DNA of 64,000 bases from Pseudomonas sp. Au-Pse12 (GCF_021341665.1 NZ_JAJTTH010000006.1:310001-374000); one strand, 5' to 3'. Counted from the first letter of the stretch, positions 52,820 through 63,183 are shown. Notes: a model not told the origin generated them from the letters alone. Numbers and translations: made by a program.

Positions 52820-55738
52820 CTATAGCTCTTCGCCCAGCACCTTGGCCAGCATGTCGACAAAGAAATCCACGCTCTGGCGGGTGGTGACCATCGGCGGCTT
52901 GATCTTGAGGATGTTCAAGTGGTCGCCGGTCGGTTGCATGAAGATCCCCAGCTCGCGCAAGCGCTCGCACAACAGGGTGGTTTCCTCGGTCGCCGGTTCC
53001 AGGGTGGCGTGGTCGCGGATCAGCTCCAGCCCCAGGTAGAAACCGGAACCATGCACCGCCCCCACCAGCGGATGGCTCTGCTTGAGCGCCTCCAGGCGTT
53101 GGCGGAAGTGTTCACCGACCACTTGGGCGTTCTCCCAGAGTCGCTCTTCCTGCATCACGTCCAGCACGGCGATGCCGATGCGGCAACTGACCGGGCTGCC
53201 ACCGGACGAGGAGAAGAAATAGCCCTCGGCCTCCAGCGCTTCGGCGATCTCGCGGCGGGTGATCACCGCGCCCAGGGGCTGACCGTTGCCCATGCCCTTG
53301 GCCATGGTGATGATGTCCGGCGTCACGCCCTGCTCCTCGAAACCCCAGAAGAACTCGCCCATGCGCCCGTAACCGACCTGGATCTCGTCGGCGATGCACA
53401 CCCCGCCCCGGGCCCGCACCCGCTCATAGACCTGCGCCAGGTAGCCCGGCGGCAACGCGATGCCACCTGCGTTGCCGTACACCGGCTCGCAGATGAAGCC
53501 GGCCAACTGGCGGTGCTGCTGGTCCAGCTTGTGCAGTTGCTGGTCGACACTGCGCAGGTAGTCCGGGGTGCTGTCCTGGCCGCGAAACTCGCCGCGGTAG
53601 GTGTTGGGCGCCGTCACCGGGTGCACCCAGTCCGGACGACTGGTGAGGGCCTGGGGGTTGTCGGCGATCGAGGTGGACACCGCGTCCGCCGCCACCGACC
53701 AGCCGTGATAGGCCTCCAGCACACTGAGCATGTCGCGCCCGCCGCTGTAGGCCCAGGCCAGGCGGATCGCCAGGTCGTTGGCCTCGGTGCCGCTGTTGAC
53801 CAGGAACACCCGGTCCATGGAATCCGGCGCCAGGGCCAGCAAGCGCTCGGAGAACTCGGCGATCGCCGCGTAGTGGAAACGCGAGTTGGTGTTGAGCAAC
53901 GACCATTGCCGCGCGGCTTCGGCAACCATGCGTGGATGGCCGTGGCCGAGCACCGCGACGTTGTTGAGCATGTCCAGGTAGGAACGCCCCTGCATGTCGA
54001 TCAGGTGGTTGCGCCAGCCGCGTTCGATCCGCGGCGGATCGACGTAGTAGTGCTTCTGCGAGCGAGCAAAGCTGGCATCGCGTCGTTCCAGCAGGGTCTG
54101 TGGATCCAGCTCTGGTTCGGCATCGCAGGCCAGCCCCAGCAGCGCCGCCGGCGAGGGGCACAGGGCTTGCCAGGCCGGGGCCCGGGACGGGCTGCAAAAC
54201 AGCGGCGGGGCCAGTTCGGCCCCTCGGCACAGCTGGACCTTGAGCCGGCCATCCGCCGCCACTTCGCCCAGCACCTGGCCCTTGACCAGGGCCGCGCCCG
54301 GGTGCAGCGAAGGCACCACGCCCCACAGGTGCACGCTCAGGGTCGGGCCATCGAGGCGCAGCAGGCCCTGTTCGCCACGGTGCAGGACCCCGGCGAACGG
54401 CGCTTCCACCGCGGTGCCCGCCGGTACTTGCAGTTGTACGTGCAGGGGGCAGGTCGAGGGCTCCTCGGCACTGTCGGGACGGGTCTGCGACAGGCGGTAC
54501 TGGCCATAACGGCTGGCGGCCAGGCCATGGGCGACGCCGGCTTCGGCCAGCAGCCGATCATCGATTCCCGGCTGCTCCCAGTTGCCGGCTTCGAAGTGCG
54601 GGCTGAGCACGCCCAGGTCGATCAAGGCGAACTCGCGGCCCACCAGGCTCGGCAACAGCGGCGCGAAACCCTCGCTGCCGATGGCTGGCAACGCCTGGCT
54701 GACGGCGCAGAGGATCGCCGCTTCCATCAACTCGAACGGCACCGAATGGGCGACCCGGAAGATCTCCCACTCGTGGTTCAGGTTGGCGCGGCTGTAGTCG
54801 TTGCCCGGGTCGATACTGACCTGCTGCTCGCCACTGAGCACCAGCACCGCCGCCCGGGCCACGATCAATGGCCAGAGCGCCAGCAGTTCCGCCCGTTGCA
54901 ACGGATTGACCCGATGGTAGGCCTGGATCGCCGGCAGGATCCGCCACGGGTCGCCCTCGGCGTGATGCAGCAGCGCCGCGCAGGTCACCGACAGGTCAGT
55001 GATGCGCCAGGTGCGAATCAAGTCGCCAAAATCGATCACCCCCTGCACTTGCCAATGGCGCGCGGCATCCCGCTGCCAGACCACGTTGTCATCGGTGATG
55101 TCCATGTGGATCGCCTGCACCGGCAATTGCCCCGACAGCGCCTGCAAGCGCCGCTCGGCGTGCTCCGCAGCGGTGGCGATCAGCTCGCGCTGCTGCGGGT
55201 CAGCGATGACCGGCAGCAAATGCTCGATCAGCGCCGGGGCATGCCGGGCATCCCACTGCAGCGTACGTTCCAGGCCCGGATGCTCAAAGTCCGCCAGGGC
55301 CAGGTCCATCTGCCCGCAAAGCCGGCCCAGCCCCGCCACCAGCTCGGTGCCCAGGTGCGGCAGGTGGGTCAGGGAGCGGCCGTCTATATAGTCGAGCAGA
55401 CGCACGTGCAAGGCTTGCCCGGCGATCTCCAGAGAGAGCAGTTCCTGGCCATTTTTCGCCGGAATCACCCTGGGTACCCGCAGCTCGGGATGCTGTTGCA
55501 GATGCTTGAGGGCAGCGTGTTGCGCCTGCAACTCCAGGACGGCGTAATCGCCGCGACAGATTTTCAGGACAAAGCGCCCCTGGGGGCTGTCGACGCGATA
55601 GTTGAGGTCTTGCTGGCTGCCCAGCGGGTGCAAGCTTGCGTGCAGGCCGTAATGGCTTTCCAGCAACTCCAGCGCTTGCTGCGCGGTGACTTGCGGGCTG
55701 GGCAGACTGGCGCGGTGGATCAAGGTAGCGAGCAACAT
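52820..55738 (-). CDS. Fusion of APH-type kinase, lipoyl-like/M23-like domain and class III aminotransferase-fold enzyme
   Basis: A 972-residue cytoplasmic protein in three parts. Residues 1 to about 330 are an aminoglycoside-phosphotransferase-type kinase, with catalytic H211-M-D213 and N218 (HMDITDDN) and D236-FGD239. About 430-520 is a small beta domain (VQLQVPAGTAVEAPFAGVLH) like a lipoyl/M23 fold. About 545-972 is a class III PLP enzyme with Lys814 in TMAKGMGNGQ and SGTEANDLA. In animals the matching separate enzymes are hydroxylysine kinase and 5-phosphohydroxylysine phospho-lyase, so phosphorylation followed by elimination of an amino alcohol is the best inference. Pseudomonas annotations call it aminotransferase. 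AGGGG precedes the ATG. Confidence 0.88.
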   Translation of the reverse strand: MLLATLIHRASLPSPQVTAQQALELLESHYGLHASLHPLGSQQDLNYRVDSPQGRFVLKICRGDYAVLELQAQHAALKHLQQHPELRVPRVIPAKNGQELLSLEIAGQALHVRLLDYIDGRSLTHLPHLGTELVAGLGRLCGQMDLALADFEHPGLERTLQWDARHAPALIEHLLPVIADPQQRELIATAAEHAERRLQALSGQLPVQAIHMDITDDNVVWQRDAARHWQVQGVIDFGDLIRTWRITDLSVTCAALLHHAEGDPWRILPAIQAYHRVNPLQRAELLALWPLIVARAAVLVLSGEQQVSIDPGNDYSRANLNHEWEIFRVAHSVPFELMEAAILCAVSQALPAIGSEGFAPLLPSLVGREFALIDLGVLSPHFEAGNWEQPGIDDRLLAEAGVAHGLAASRYGQYRLSQTRPDSAEEPSTCPLHVQLQVPAGTAVEAPFAGVLHRGEQGLLRLDGPTLSVHLWGVVPSLHPGAALVKGQVLGEVAADGRLKVQLCRGAELAPPLFCSPSRAPAWQALCPSPAALLGLACDAEPELDPQTLLERRDASFARSQKHYYVDPPRIERGWRNHLIDMQGRSYLDMLNNVAVLGHGHPRMVAEAARQWSLLNTNSRFHYAAIAEFSERLLALAPDSMDRVFLVNSGTEANDLAIRLAWAYSGGRDMLSVLEAYHGWSVAADAVSTSIADNPQALTSRPDWVHPVTAPNTYRGEFRGQDSTPDYLRSVDQQLHKLDQQHRQLAGFICEPVYGNAGGIALPPGYLAQVYERVRARGGVCIADEIQVGYGRMGEFFWGFEEQGVTPDIITMAKGMGNGQPLGAVITRREIAEALEAEGYFFSSSGGSPVSCRIGIAVLDVMQEERLWENAQVVGEHFRQRLEALKQSHPLVGAVHGSGFYLGLELIRDHATLEPATEETTLLCERLRELGIFMQPTGDHLNILKIKPPMVTTRQSVDFFVDMLAKVLGEEL

Positions 55739-55981
55739 ACAACGACCCCTGGATTTGTTATAGGGGGCTTATATCGCCATTGCGCAAGGCGTTGTGCAAG
55801 CCCCGTATACCAGACAAAACCGAGAGTCTCATTGGCGATAGATGCCAGCGAGCGAAACAAAACCGACTGCCGGCGGTGACATCATCAGACAGTACCTATT
55901 GCGCCCAAGGCAGCTTGCCGACAAGCTATGCTGCATTTTTTGCAGCAAATGACCCTTTTCAAGGATACAGGCCCCCACAAC

Positions 55982-57064
55982 ATGCGCATTCTCGTTACCG
56001 GCGGAGCCGGTTTTATCGGCTCGGCCCTGGTTCGCCACCTGATTCAGCACACGGAACACGAAGTACTGAACCTGGACAAGCTGACCTACGCAGGCAACCT
56101 GGAATCGCTGCACAGCATCGCTAGCAACAGCCGCTATGAGTTCGTCAAGGCCGATATCGTCGACCAGGCTACCGTCGCCGCCGTGCTGGCGCGTTTCCAG
56201 CCCCACGCGATCATGCACCTGGCCGCCGAATCCCATGTCGATCGCTCCATCGACGGGCCGTCCGACTTCATCCAGACCAATATCGTCGGCACCTACAGCC
56301 TGCTGGAGGCCACCCGCGCCTATTGGCATAAGTTGCCCGAAGCGGACAAAGCCGCCTTCCGCTTCCACCATATTTCCACCGACGAGGTCTATGGCGACCT
56401 GCATGGCGTCGATGACCTGTTCACCGAAACCACGCCCTACGCCCCCAGCTCGCCCTACTCCGCCAGCAAGGCCGCGTCCGACCATCTGGTCCGCGCCTGG
56501 CAACGTACCTACGGCCTGCCGGTGCTGATCACCAACTGCTCCAACAACTACGGCCCGTTCCACTTCCCCGAGAAGCTGATCCCGCTGGTGATCCTCAATG
56601 CCCTGGCCGGCAAGCCCCTGCCGGTGTATGGCAATGGCCTGCAGGTACGCGACTGGCTGTACGTCGAGGATCATGCCCGAGCCCTGTTCAAGGTGGTGAC
56701 CGAGGGCGTGGTCGGCGAGACCTACAACATCGGCGGCCACAACGAACAGAAGAACATCGACGTGGTCCGCGGCATCTGCAGCCTGCTGGAAGAACTGGCC
56801 CCGGAAAAACCCCAGGGCGTTGCCCACTACGCTGACCTCATCACCTTCGTCCAGGACCGTCCCGGCCATGATCTGCGCTACGCCATCGATGCCGGCAAGA
56901 TCGAACGCGAGCTGGGCTGGGTGCCTGAAGAAACCTTCACCAGTGGCCTGCGCAAGACCGTGCAGTGGTATCTGGAAAACCTCGAGTGGTGCCGCCGGGT
57001 ACAAGACGGCAGCTACCAGGGCGAACGCCTGGGCTCCACCAACATCAAGGATCTGATTGCATGA
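55982..57064 (+). CDS. rmlB: dTDP-glucose 4,6-dehydratase
   Basis: A 360-residue short-chain dehydrogenase/reductase-type enzyme, second step of dTDP-L-rhamnose synthesis. GGAGFIG binds NAD+, STDEVYGDL supplies Thr/Asp/Glu catalytic residues, and YSASKAASD the Tyr-x3-Lys pair. The ATG at 55982 starts MRILVTGG; an upstream in-frame ATG at 55928 would add an unrelated 18 residues. First gene of rmlBACD; it overlaps rmlA by four bases. The ribosome-binding site is weak or distant. Confidence 0.95.
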   Translation: MRILVTGGAGFIGSALVRHLIQHTEHEVLNLDKLTYAGNLESLHSIASNSRYEFVKADIVDQATVAAVLARFQPHAIMHLAAESHVDRSIDGPSDFIQTNIVGTYSLLEATRAYWHKLPEADKAAFRFHHISTDEVYGDLHGVDDLFTETTPYAPSSPYSASKAASDHLVRAWQRTYGLPVLITNCSNNYGPFHFPEKLIPLVILNALAGKPLPVYGNGLQVRDWLYVEDHARALFKVVTEGVVGETYNIGGHNEQKNIDVVRGICSLLEELAPEKPQGVAHYADLITFVQDRPGHDLRYAIDAGKIERELGWVPEETFTSGLRKTVQWYLENLEWCRRVQDGSYQGERLGSTNIKDLIA

Positions 57065-57936
57065 TCAAAGGCATTGTTCTGGCGGGCGGCTCCGGCACCC
57101 GTCTGCACCCCATCACCCTCGGCGTATCCAAGCAACTGCTGCCGATCTACGACAAGCCGATGATCTACTACCCGATTTCGGTACTGATGCTGGCCGGTAT
57201 CCAGGACATCCTGATCATCTCCACCCCTCAGGACCTGCCGCAATATCGCAACCTGCTGGGTGACGGCAGCCAGTTCGGCGTGCGCTTCAGCTACGCCGAA
57301 CAGCCTTCGCCGGATGGCCTGGCCCAGGCCTTCCTGATTGGCGAGGAATTCATTGGCAATGACCCGGTGTGCCTGATCCTCGGCGACAACATCTTCCACG
57401 GCCAGTACTTCGGCGAACAACTGCGCGACGCCGCCAAGCGCAACTCCGGTGCCACGGTGTTCGGCTACTGGGTCAAGGACCCGGAGCGTTTCGGCGTCAT
57501 CGATTTCGACAGCGAAGGCCGTGCCCTGTCCATCGAAGAGAAGCCCAAGCAGCCGAAATCCAGCTACGCCGTCACCGGCCTGTATTTCTATGACAACGAC
57601 GTGGTGCAGATCGCCAAGGCGGTCAAGCCATCGCCCCGCGGCGAACTGGAGATCACCGACGTCAACAACGCCTACCTCCAGCGTGGCGACCTACATGTGG
57701 AACGCTTCGGCCGGGGCTTCGCCTGGCTCGACACCGGCACCCACGACAGTTTGCTGGAAGCCTCGCAGTACGTGCAGACCATCGAGCATCGCCAGGGCCT
57801 GAAAGTCGCTTGCCTGGAAGAAATCGCCTACGAGAATCACTGGATCAGCCGCGAGCACCTGCTGGAGCGCGCCGCCTATTTCGGCAAGACCGGTTATGGC
57901 CAGTACCTGTTCACTCTGGCAGGGGAGGCGCAATGA
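57061..57936 (+). CDS. rmlA: Glucose-1-phosphate thymidylyltransferase
   Basis: A 291-residue nucleotidyltransferase, first step of dTDP-L-rhamnose synthesis, feedback-inhibited by dTDP-L-rhamnose in the family. [20 protein letters not shown] is the nucleotide-binding loop, and [10 protein letters not shown] holds the metal-binding Asp. The length is typical. The start overlaps the rmlB stop and the end overlaps the rmlC start, both in ATGA. Confidence 0.96.
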   Translation: MIKGIVLAGGSGTRLHPITLGVSKQLLPIYDKPMIYYPISVLMLAGIQDILIISTPQDLPQYRNLLGDGSQFGVRFSYAEQPSPDGLAQAFLIGEEFIGNDPVCLILGDNIFHGQYFGEQLRDAAKRNSGATVFGYWVKDPERFGVIDFDSEGRALSIEEKPKQPKSSYAVTGLYFYDNDVVQIAKAVKPSPRGELEITDVNNAYLQRGDLHVERFGRGFAWLDTGTHDSLLEASQYVQTIEHRQGLKVACLEEIAYENHWISREHLLERAAYFGKTGYGQYLFTLAGEAQ

Positions 57937-58478
57937 AGGTGATCCCCACCGACCTGCCCGGTGTACTGGTCATCGAGCCCAAGGTCTTTGGCGACGAACG
58001 CGGTTTCTTCTACGAAAGTTTCAATGCCAAGGCCTTTGAAGACGCCACCGGTTTGAACAAGAGCTTTGTGCAGGATAATCACTCGCGATCAGTCAAGAAC
58101 GTCCTGCGCGGCTTGCACTACCAGGTCGAACACGCACAGGGAAAACTCGTCCGGGTGATTGCCGGCGAGGTGCTGGACGTCGCCGTCGATATCCGCCGCA
58201 GCTCCCCGAACTTTGGTCGCTGGGCCAGCGTGCGCCTGTCTGCGCAGAACAATCGTCAGCTGTGGATTCCCGAAGGGTTCGCCCACGGTTTCGTGGTGCT
58301 CAGCGACTCCGCCGAGTTTCTCTACAAGACGACCGATTACTACACGCCTTCCGCTGAGCGGTGCATTAGCTGGGACGATCCGACCCTGGCGATCGACTGG
58401 CAATTGCAGGAGCCACCAACCCTCTCGGCCAAGGATCAGAAAGGTAAAAGCCTTGAAGAGGCCGATCTGTTCCCATGA
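57933..58478 (+). CDS. rmlC: dTDP-4-dehydrorhamnose 3,5-epimerase
   Basis: A 181-residue cupin epimerase, third step of the pathway. The catalytic histidine lies in RGLHYQ, and the tyrosine/aspartate region in [30 protein letters not shown] is the dTDP-sugar binding strand. The length matches RmlC. It overlaps rmlA and rmlD by four bases each. Confidence 0.95.
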   Translation: MKVIPTDLPGVLVIEPKVFGDERGFFYESFNAKAFEDATGLNKSFVQDNHSRSVKNVLRGLHYQVEHAQGKLVRVIAGEVLDVAVDIRRSSPNFGRWASVRLSAQNNRQLWIPEGFAHGFVVLSDSAEFLYKTTDYYTPSAERCISWDDPTLAIDWQLQEPPTLSAKDQKGKSLEEADLFP

Positions 58479-59356
58479 CCGCCCCCCTGAAAATCCTTAT
58501 CAGCGGCCAACACGGCCAAGTCTCCCGCGAGCTGCAACAACGGCTAGGCGACCTGGGAGAACTGGTGGTACTGGGTCGTGAGCAACTGGACCTGAGCCAC
58601 CCGGAACAGATCCGCCAGCAGGTCCGGGCCATCCGTCCGGACCTGATCATCAACGCTGCCGCCCACACCGCTGTCGATCAGGCCGAAAGCGAGCCGGAGC
58701 TGGCCTTTGCAATCAACGCCAGGGCCCCCGGGATCTTCGCCGAGGAGGCCAAGGCCCTGGGCGTACCGCTGATCCACTACTCCACCGACTACGTGTTCGA
58801 TGGTCGCAAGGACACGCCTTACGTGGAGGAAGATGAGCCCAACCCGCTGGGTGTCTACGGCCAGAGCAAACTGGCGGGCGAACGGGCCATCAACCTGATA
58901 CAGGGCCAGCACCTGATCCTGCGCACCAGTTGGGTCTATTCCAGCCACGGCAAGAACTTCCTGCTGACCATGCAGCGCCTGCTGCAGGAAAAACCCGAAC
59001 TGCGGGTAGTGGCCGACCAGATCGGTGCACCGACCTGGGCCGGCACCATCGCCAACAGCACCCGCGCGCTGATCGAACGCTGGCGGGCCGGGCAACCCGG
59101 GGCCTGGGGCACGTACCACCTCACCGCCCAAGGCGAGACCTCCTGGTTCGGCTTCGCCCAGGCCATCGGCGAGCAGTTGCAGGCCATGGACAAACCTTGC
59201 GCTGTGCTGGAGGCCATTCCTTCCAGCGCCTACCCGACCCCGGCGCCACGGCCATTGAACTCGCGCCTGGACTGCAGCCGCCTGGCGCGTGAATGGGGCG
59301 TGACCCAGCCAGACTGGCACAGCGCATTGCGCGAGTGTCTTGCCGAGCAGGGCTAG
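58475..59356 (+). CDS. rmlD: dTDP-4-dehydrorhamnose reductase
   Basis: A 293-residue NAD(P)H-dependent reductase, last step of dTDP-L-rhamnose synthesis. GQHGQVSRELQ replaces the usual GxxGxxG loop, and STDYVFDG and YGQSKLAGE hold the catalytic Thr, Tyr and Lys. Last of four coupled genes. The gene order here is BACD, whereas P. aeruginosa has BDAC. The rhamnose feeds lipopolysaccharide core or rhamnolipid-type products. Confidence 0.93.
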   Translation: MTAPLKILISGQHGQVSRELQQRLGDLGELVVLGREQLDLSHPEQIRQQVRAIRPDLIINAAAHTAVDQAESEPELAFAINARAPGIFAEEAKALGVPLIHYSTDYVFDGRKDTPYVEEDEPNPLGVYGQSKLAGERAINLIQGQHLILRTSWVYSSHGKNFLLTMQRLLQEKPELRVVADQIGAPTWAGTIANSTRALIERWRAGQPGAWGTYHLTAQGETSWFGFAQAIGEQLQAMDKPCAVLEAIPSSAYPTPAPRPLNSRLDCSRLAREWGVTQPDWHSALRECLAEQG

Positions 59357-59390
59357 GCATAATGCGCCTGTATCCACAGGCGCCTTTTCC

Positions 59391-61199
59391 ATGACTCCAC
59401 CTCTTCCCCGTCGCCCCCGCTGGCGCAGCCTGGCCCTGCTGGCACTGTGCCTAGCGCCGTTGCTGTGGCCGCTGGAGCATCTGGCGGAACGCTATTACCG
59501 CAACGAGCTGATCAGCCAGAACCGCCAGACCCTCGACCTGTACGTGGCCAACCTGCTGGGCACCCTGCACCGCTACGAAGTGCTGCCGCAGATCCTCGGC
59601 GACCTGCCGGCGCTGCGCGCGGTACTCGGCGCCCCGGACGACGGGGTGACCCAGGGCAACGCCAACCGCCTGCTGAAAAACATCAGCGCCCAGACCGGCG
59701 CCGAAGTCATGTACCTGATGGACACCAGCGGCAAGACCCTGGCGGCCTCCAATTGGGACAAGCACGACAGTTTCGTCGGGCGCAACTTCGCCTTCCGTCC
59801 CTATTTCAGCGAAGCCATGGCCGGGCGCCTCGGACGTTTCTTCGGCCTGGGCACCACCTCGGCCAAACGTGGCTATTTCTTTGCCGCAGCGGTGCGCGAC
59901 GGTGAGCGGATCCTCGGCGTGCTGGTGGTCAAGGTCGACCTGGACCACACCGAAAGCCTGTGGGGCCGGACCCCGGAGCAGTTGCTGCTGACCGACCACA
60001 ATGGCGTGGTGATCATCACTTCGCGCCCCGAATGGCGCTTTCGGGCGACCCGTCCCTTGAGCGACGAAGAACGCCAGGCGATCGTCGCCATCCAGCCCTA
60101 CCCGACCCAGGACCCGCGCCCGCTGAACCTCAATCCCGATGCCTGGCTGACCCAGACCCAGCAGATCGAGGAAACCCATTGGAGTGTCAGCATCCTCGCG
60201 CCGCGCACCCTGATCGATCGCCCGGTGCGCACCGTGGTGGCGGTCGGCGCCGCGGCGCTGCTGGCGCTGATGCTGCTGCTGGGGCTGATGATGCAGCGCC
60301 GCCGCCATTATCTGGAACGGATCGCCTTCGAAGCCAAGGCCCGGCGTGAACTGGAAATGCGCGTGGCCGAACGTACCAGCGACCTGGAAAGCCTCAACCG
60401 GCGCCTGAAACAGGAAGTCCTGGAGCGCGAAACCGCCCAGCAGGAACTGGTGCGCGCCCAGGACAATCTGGTCCAGGCCGGCAAGCTCTCGGCCCTGGGC
60501 ACCATGTCGGCGAGTATCAGCCACGAACTCAACCAGCCGCTGGCGGCGATCCGCAGCTACGCGGAAAACGCCGAAGTGCTGCTGGACCACCAGCGCACCG
60601 ACGACGCCCGGGGCAACCTCAAACTGATCAGCGAACTGACCGGGCGCATGGCCTCGATCATTGCCCACCTGCGGGCCTTTGCCCGGCGCGATCATCACGC
60701 TCCGGAAAGCGTGGCCCTGCAACCGGCCCTGGACGATGCCCTGGCACTGCTGGCCAAGCGTCGCCGGGCCATGGAAGTGGAACTGATCCGCGACCTGCCG
60801 GCCGCCACGCTGTGGGTCGAGGCCGGGGAAACCCGCCTGCGCCAGGTGCTGGGCAACCTGCTGGCCAACGCCCTGGACGCGCTGACGGAAAAAGGCCCGC
60901 CACGCAAACTCTGGCTGAGTGCCGAATCCACCGCCACCGGCGTCAACCTGTACATTCGCGACAACGGCCCGGGCTTCTGCATGGAAGCCCTGGGGCGCGC
61001 CGGAGAGCCGTTCTACACCACCAAGACGCGTACCCAGGGCCTGGGCCTGGGGCTGGCCATCTGCGACACCCTGATGCGCGCCTTTGGCGGCGAGCTGTCG
61101 TTTGCCAACCACCGCGAAGGCGGAGCCCTGATCACCTTGCGTCTGCGCGCCGGAGCACCCGGGGTCAGCCTGCAACCCTCCGAGGACCGCGGGGTATGA
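59391..61199 (+). CDS. dctB: C4-dicarboxylate sensor histidine kinase DctB
   Basis: A 602-residue membrane kinase. One helix (residues 12-28) and another (about 280-300) flank a periplasmic PAS-type sensor region of 250 residues. A coiled coil (AERTSDLESLNRRLKQEVLE) leads to the H-box SISHELNQPLAAIRS with phospho-accepting His378. The ATPase domain has NLLANALDAL, DNGPGF and GLGLGLAI. It senses succinate, fumarate or malate and phosphorylates DctD. Starts 34 bases after rmlD, but is probably a separate function; the same rml-dct adjacency occurs in P. aeruginosa (PA5161-PA5166). Confidence 0.92.
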   Translation: MTPPLPRRPRWRSLALLALCLAPLLWPLEHLAERYYRNELISQNRQTLDLYVANLLGTLHRYEVLPQILGDLPALRAVLGAPDDGVTQGNANRLLKNISAQTGAEVMYLMDTSGKTLAASNWDKHDSFVGRNFAFRPYFSEAMAGRLGRFFGLGTTSAKRGYFFAAAVRDGERILGVLVVKVDLDHTESLWGRTPEQLLLTDHNGVVIITSRPEWRFRATRPLSDEERQAIVAIQPYPTQDPRPLNLNPDAWLTQTQQIEETHWSVSILAPRTLIDRPVRTVVAVGAAALLALMLLLGLMMQRRRHYLERIAFEAKARRELEMRVAERTSDLESLNRRLKQEVLERETAQQELVRAQDNLVQAGKLSALGTMSASISHELNQPLAAIRSYAENAEVLLDHQRTDDARGNLKLISELTGRMASIIAHLRAFARRDHHAPESVALQPALDDALALLAKRRRAMEVELIRDLPAATLWVEAGETRLRQVLGNLLANALDALTEKGPPRKLWLSAESTATGVNLYIRDNGPGFCMEALGRAGEPFYTTKTRTQGLGLGLAICDTLMRAFGGELSFANHREGGALITLRLRAGAPGVSLQPSEDRGV

Positions 61200-61273
61200 A
61201 GCGCAGCGGCCACCCGTTATCAACCCTGTCCGGCCCGGCGCTGCCGGCCACGACACGATCTGGAAAGTGAGCG

Positions 61274-62677
61274 ATGAGCCATCCCGACAGCCTCGATCCC
61301 CAGCTGCAAGTGGTGCTGATCGATGACGACCCCCACCTGCGCCAGGCCCTGAGCCAGACCCTGGACTTGGCCGGGCTCAAGGTGCTGTCCCTGGCCGAGG
61401 CCCAGGGCCTGGCCCCGCGCCTGGAGCGGGACTGGCCGGGGGTGGTGGTCAGCGACATCCGCATGCCCGGCATGGATGGCCTGGAATTGCTCAACCAGCT
61501 GCATGCCCAGGACCCGGAACTGCCGGTGCTGTTGATCACCGGCCACGGCGATGTGCCCCTGGCCGTGCAGGCCATGCGCGCCGGCGCCTATGACTTCCTG
61601 GAAAAGCCCTTCGCCAGCGATGCCCTGCTGGACAGTGTGCGCCGGGCCCTGGACTGGCGCCGCCTGGTGCTGGACAACCGCAGCCTGCGCCTGGCCCTCA
61701 GCGACCGCCAGGAACTCAGCGCGCGGCTGGTGGGCCAGTCGGCGCCGATGCTGCGCCTGCGCCAGCAGATCGGTGCCCTCGCGGCAACCCGCGCCGATGT
61801 GCTGATCCTCGGCGAAACCGGCGCCGGCAAGGAAGTCGTGGCGCGCGCCCTGCACGACCTTTCCGGGCGGCGCAACGGGCCGTTCGTGGCGATCAACGCC
61901 GGGGCCCTGGCCGAGTCGGTGGTGGAGAGCGAGCTGTTCGGCCACGAGCCCGGGGCGTTTACCGGTGCGCAGAAACGTCGCATCGGCAAGTTCGAATTCG
62001 CCAACGGCGGCACCCTGTTCCTCGACGAAATCGAAAGCATGAGCCTGGATGTCCAGGTCAAGCTGCTGCGCCTGCTGCAGGAGCGGGTGGTGGAACGCCT
62101 GGGCGGCAACCAGCAGATCCCCCTGGATATCCGCATCATCGCCGCGACCAAGGAAGACCTGCGCCAGGCCGCGGACCAGGGGCGCTTTCGTGCAGACCTC
62201 TACTACCGCCTGAACGTCGCGCCGCTGAGCATTCCGCCGTTACGCGAACGCGGCGAGGACGTGTTGATGCTGTTCCAGCACTTCGCCGACGAAGCCAGTG
62301 CCCGCCACGGCCTGCCGCCCCAGGAACTGCAACCCGGGCACCGCGCCTTGCTGCTGCGCCATAACTGGCCGGGCAACGTGCGAGAACTGCAGAACGCCGC
62401 CGAGCGCTTCGCCCTGGGCCTGGAGCTGGCCCTGGACAACACCCCGCCGGAGGCGGCGACAGCCGCTCCGAGCCTGATCGAAGGTGGCTTGAGCGAGCAG
62501 GTGGAACACTTCGAAAAGGCCCTGATCGCCGCCGAAATGGCCCAGCCCCACAGTTCCATGCGCAGCCTCGCCGAAGCCCTGGGGATTCCGCGCAAGACCC
62601 TGCACGACAAGCTGCGCAAGCACGGTTTGAATTTCGCCGACAGCGTCGCCAGCCAGCCTGGCGACGACGCCGAATGA
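61274..62677 (+). CDS. dctD: C4-dicarboxylate sigma-54 response regulator DctD
   Basis: A 467-residue NtrC-type activator. The receiver domain carries the phosphorylated Asp61 (VVVSDIRMPG). The AAA+ domain (about residues 150-380) has Walker A GETGAGKE, the sigma-54 contact GAFTGA and Walker B GGTLFLDEIES. A Fis-type helix-turn-helix ends the protein (SLAEALGIPRKTLHDKLRKH). It activates dicarboxylate transporter genes (dctA or dctPQM), which lie outside this window. A 74-base gap separates it from dctB. Confidence 0.93.
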   Translation: MSHPDSLDPQLQVVLIDDDPHLRQALSQTLDLAGLKVLSLAEAQGLAPRLERDWPGVVVSDIRMPGMDGLELLNQLHAQDPELPVLLITGHGDVPLAVQAMRAGAYDFLEKPFASDALLDSVRRALDWRRLVLDNRSLRLALSDRQELSARLVGQSAPMLRLRQQIGALAATRADVLILGETGAGKEVVARALHDLSGRRNGPFVAINAGALAESVVESELFGHEPGAFTGAQKRRIGKFEFANGGTLFLDEIESMSLDVQVKLLRLLQERVVERLGGNQQIPLDIRIIAATKEDLRQAADQGRFRADLYYRLNVAPLSIPPLRERGEDVLMLFQHFADEASARHGLPPQELQPGHRALLLRHNWPGNVRELQNAAERFALGLELALDNTPPEAATAAPSLIEGGLSEQVEHFEKALIAAEMAQPHSSMRSLAEALGIPRKTLHDKLRKHGLNFADSVASQPGDDAE

Positions 62678-62714
62678 ATCCTTCCGTTATTCCCTTGACC
62701 CTTGAGGCCCTTGC

Positions 62715-63170
62715 ATGAACCGCGACAGTCGATACCTGGAATCCATCCTCCACCACGACATTCCCCTGACGCGGGACATGGGCCTCAAGGTGCTCGACTG
62801 GCAGGCGCAGCAGCTGCGTCTGCAATTGCCGCTGGCAGCCAACGTCAACCACAAGAGCACCATGTTCGGTGGCAGCCTGTACTGCGGCGCAGTGCTCGCC
62901 GGTTGGGGCTGGCTGCATTTGCGGCTCAAGGAACAGGGAATCGATGACGGGCATATCGTCATCCAGGAAGGCCAGATCAGCTACCCACTACCGGTAACCG
63001 GCGATGCCGTGGCGATCTGCGCGGCGCCGGATGACAAGGTCTGGAAAAAATTCATCACCATGTACCAGCGTTATGGCCGCGCCCGGCTGACCTTGCACAC
63101 CCGGGTGGTGAATGCCGGCAGCGACGAAGACGCCGTGCGCTTCGCCGGCCAGTACGTCCTGCACCGCTAA
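62715..63170 (+). CDS. YiiD-type hotdog-fold thioesterase
   Basis: A 151-residue protein matching the putative thioesterase domain found at the C-terminus of E. coli YiiD. VNHKSTMFGGSLYCGAVLAG forms the hotdog helix region. IVIQEGQISYPLPVTGDAVA forms the core strands. It probably hydrolyses an acyl-CoA or acyl carrier protein thioester; the substrate is unknown. It follows dctD by 37 bases and may be read from the same message. Confidence 0.85.
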   Translation: MNRDSRYLESILHHDIPLTRDMGLKVLDWQAQQLRLQLPLAANVNHKSTMFGGSLYCGAVLAGWGWLHLRLKEQGIDDGHIVIQEGQISYPLPVTGDAVAICAAPDDKVWKKFITMYQRYGRARLTLHTRVVNAGSDEDAVRFAGQYVLHR

Positions 63171-63183
63171 CCGCCGCTATTGC

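Noticed and set aside
52919-55879. A 986-codon frame antisense to the kinase/aminotransferase fusion
   Set aside because: No motif and a Gln/Arg/His-rich composition; the minus strand has full catalytic motifs for two enzyme families.
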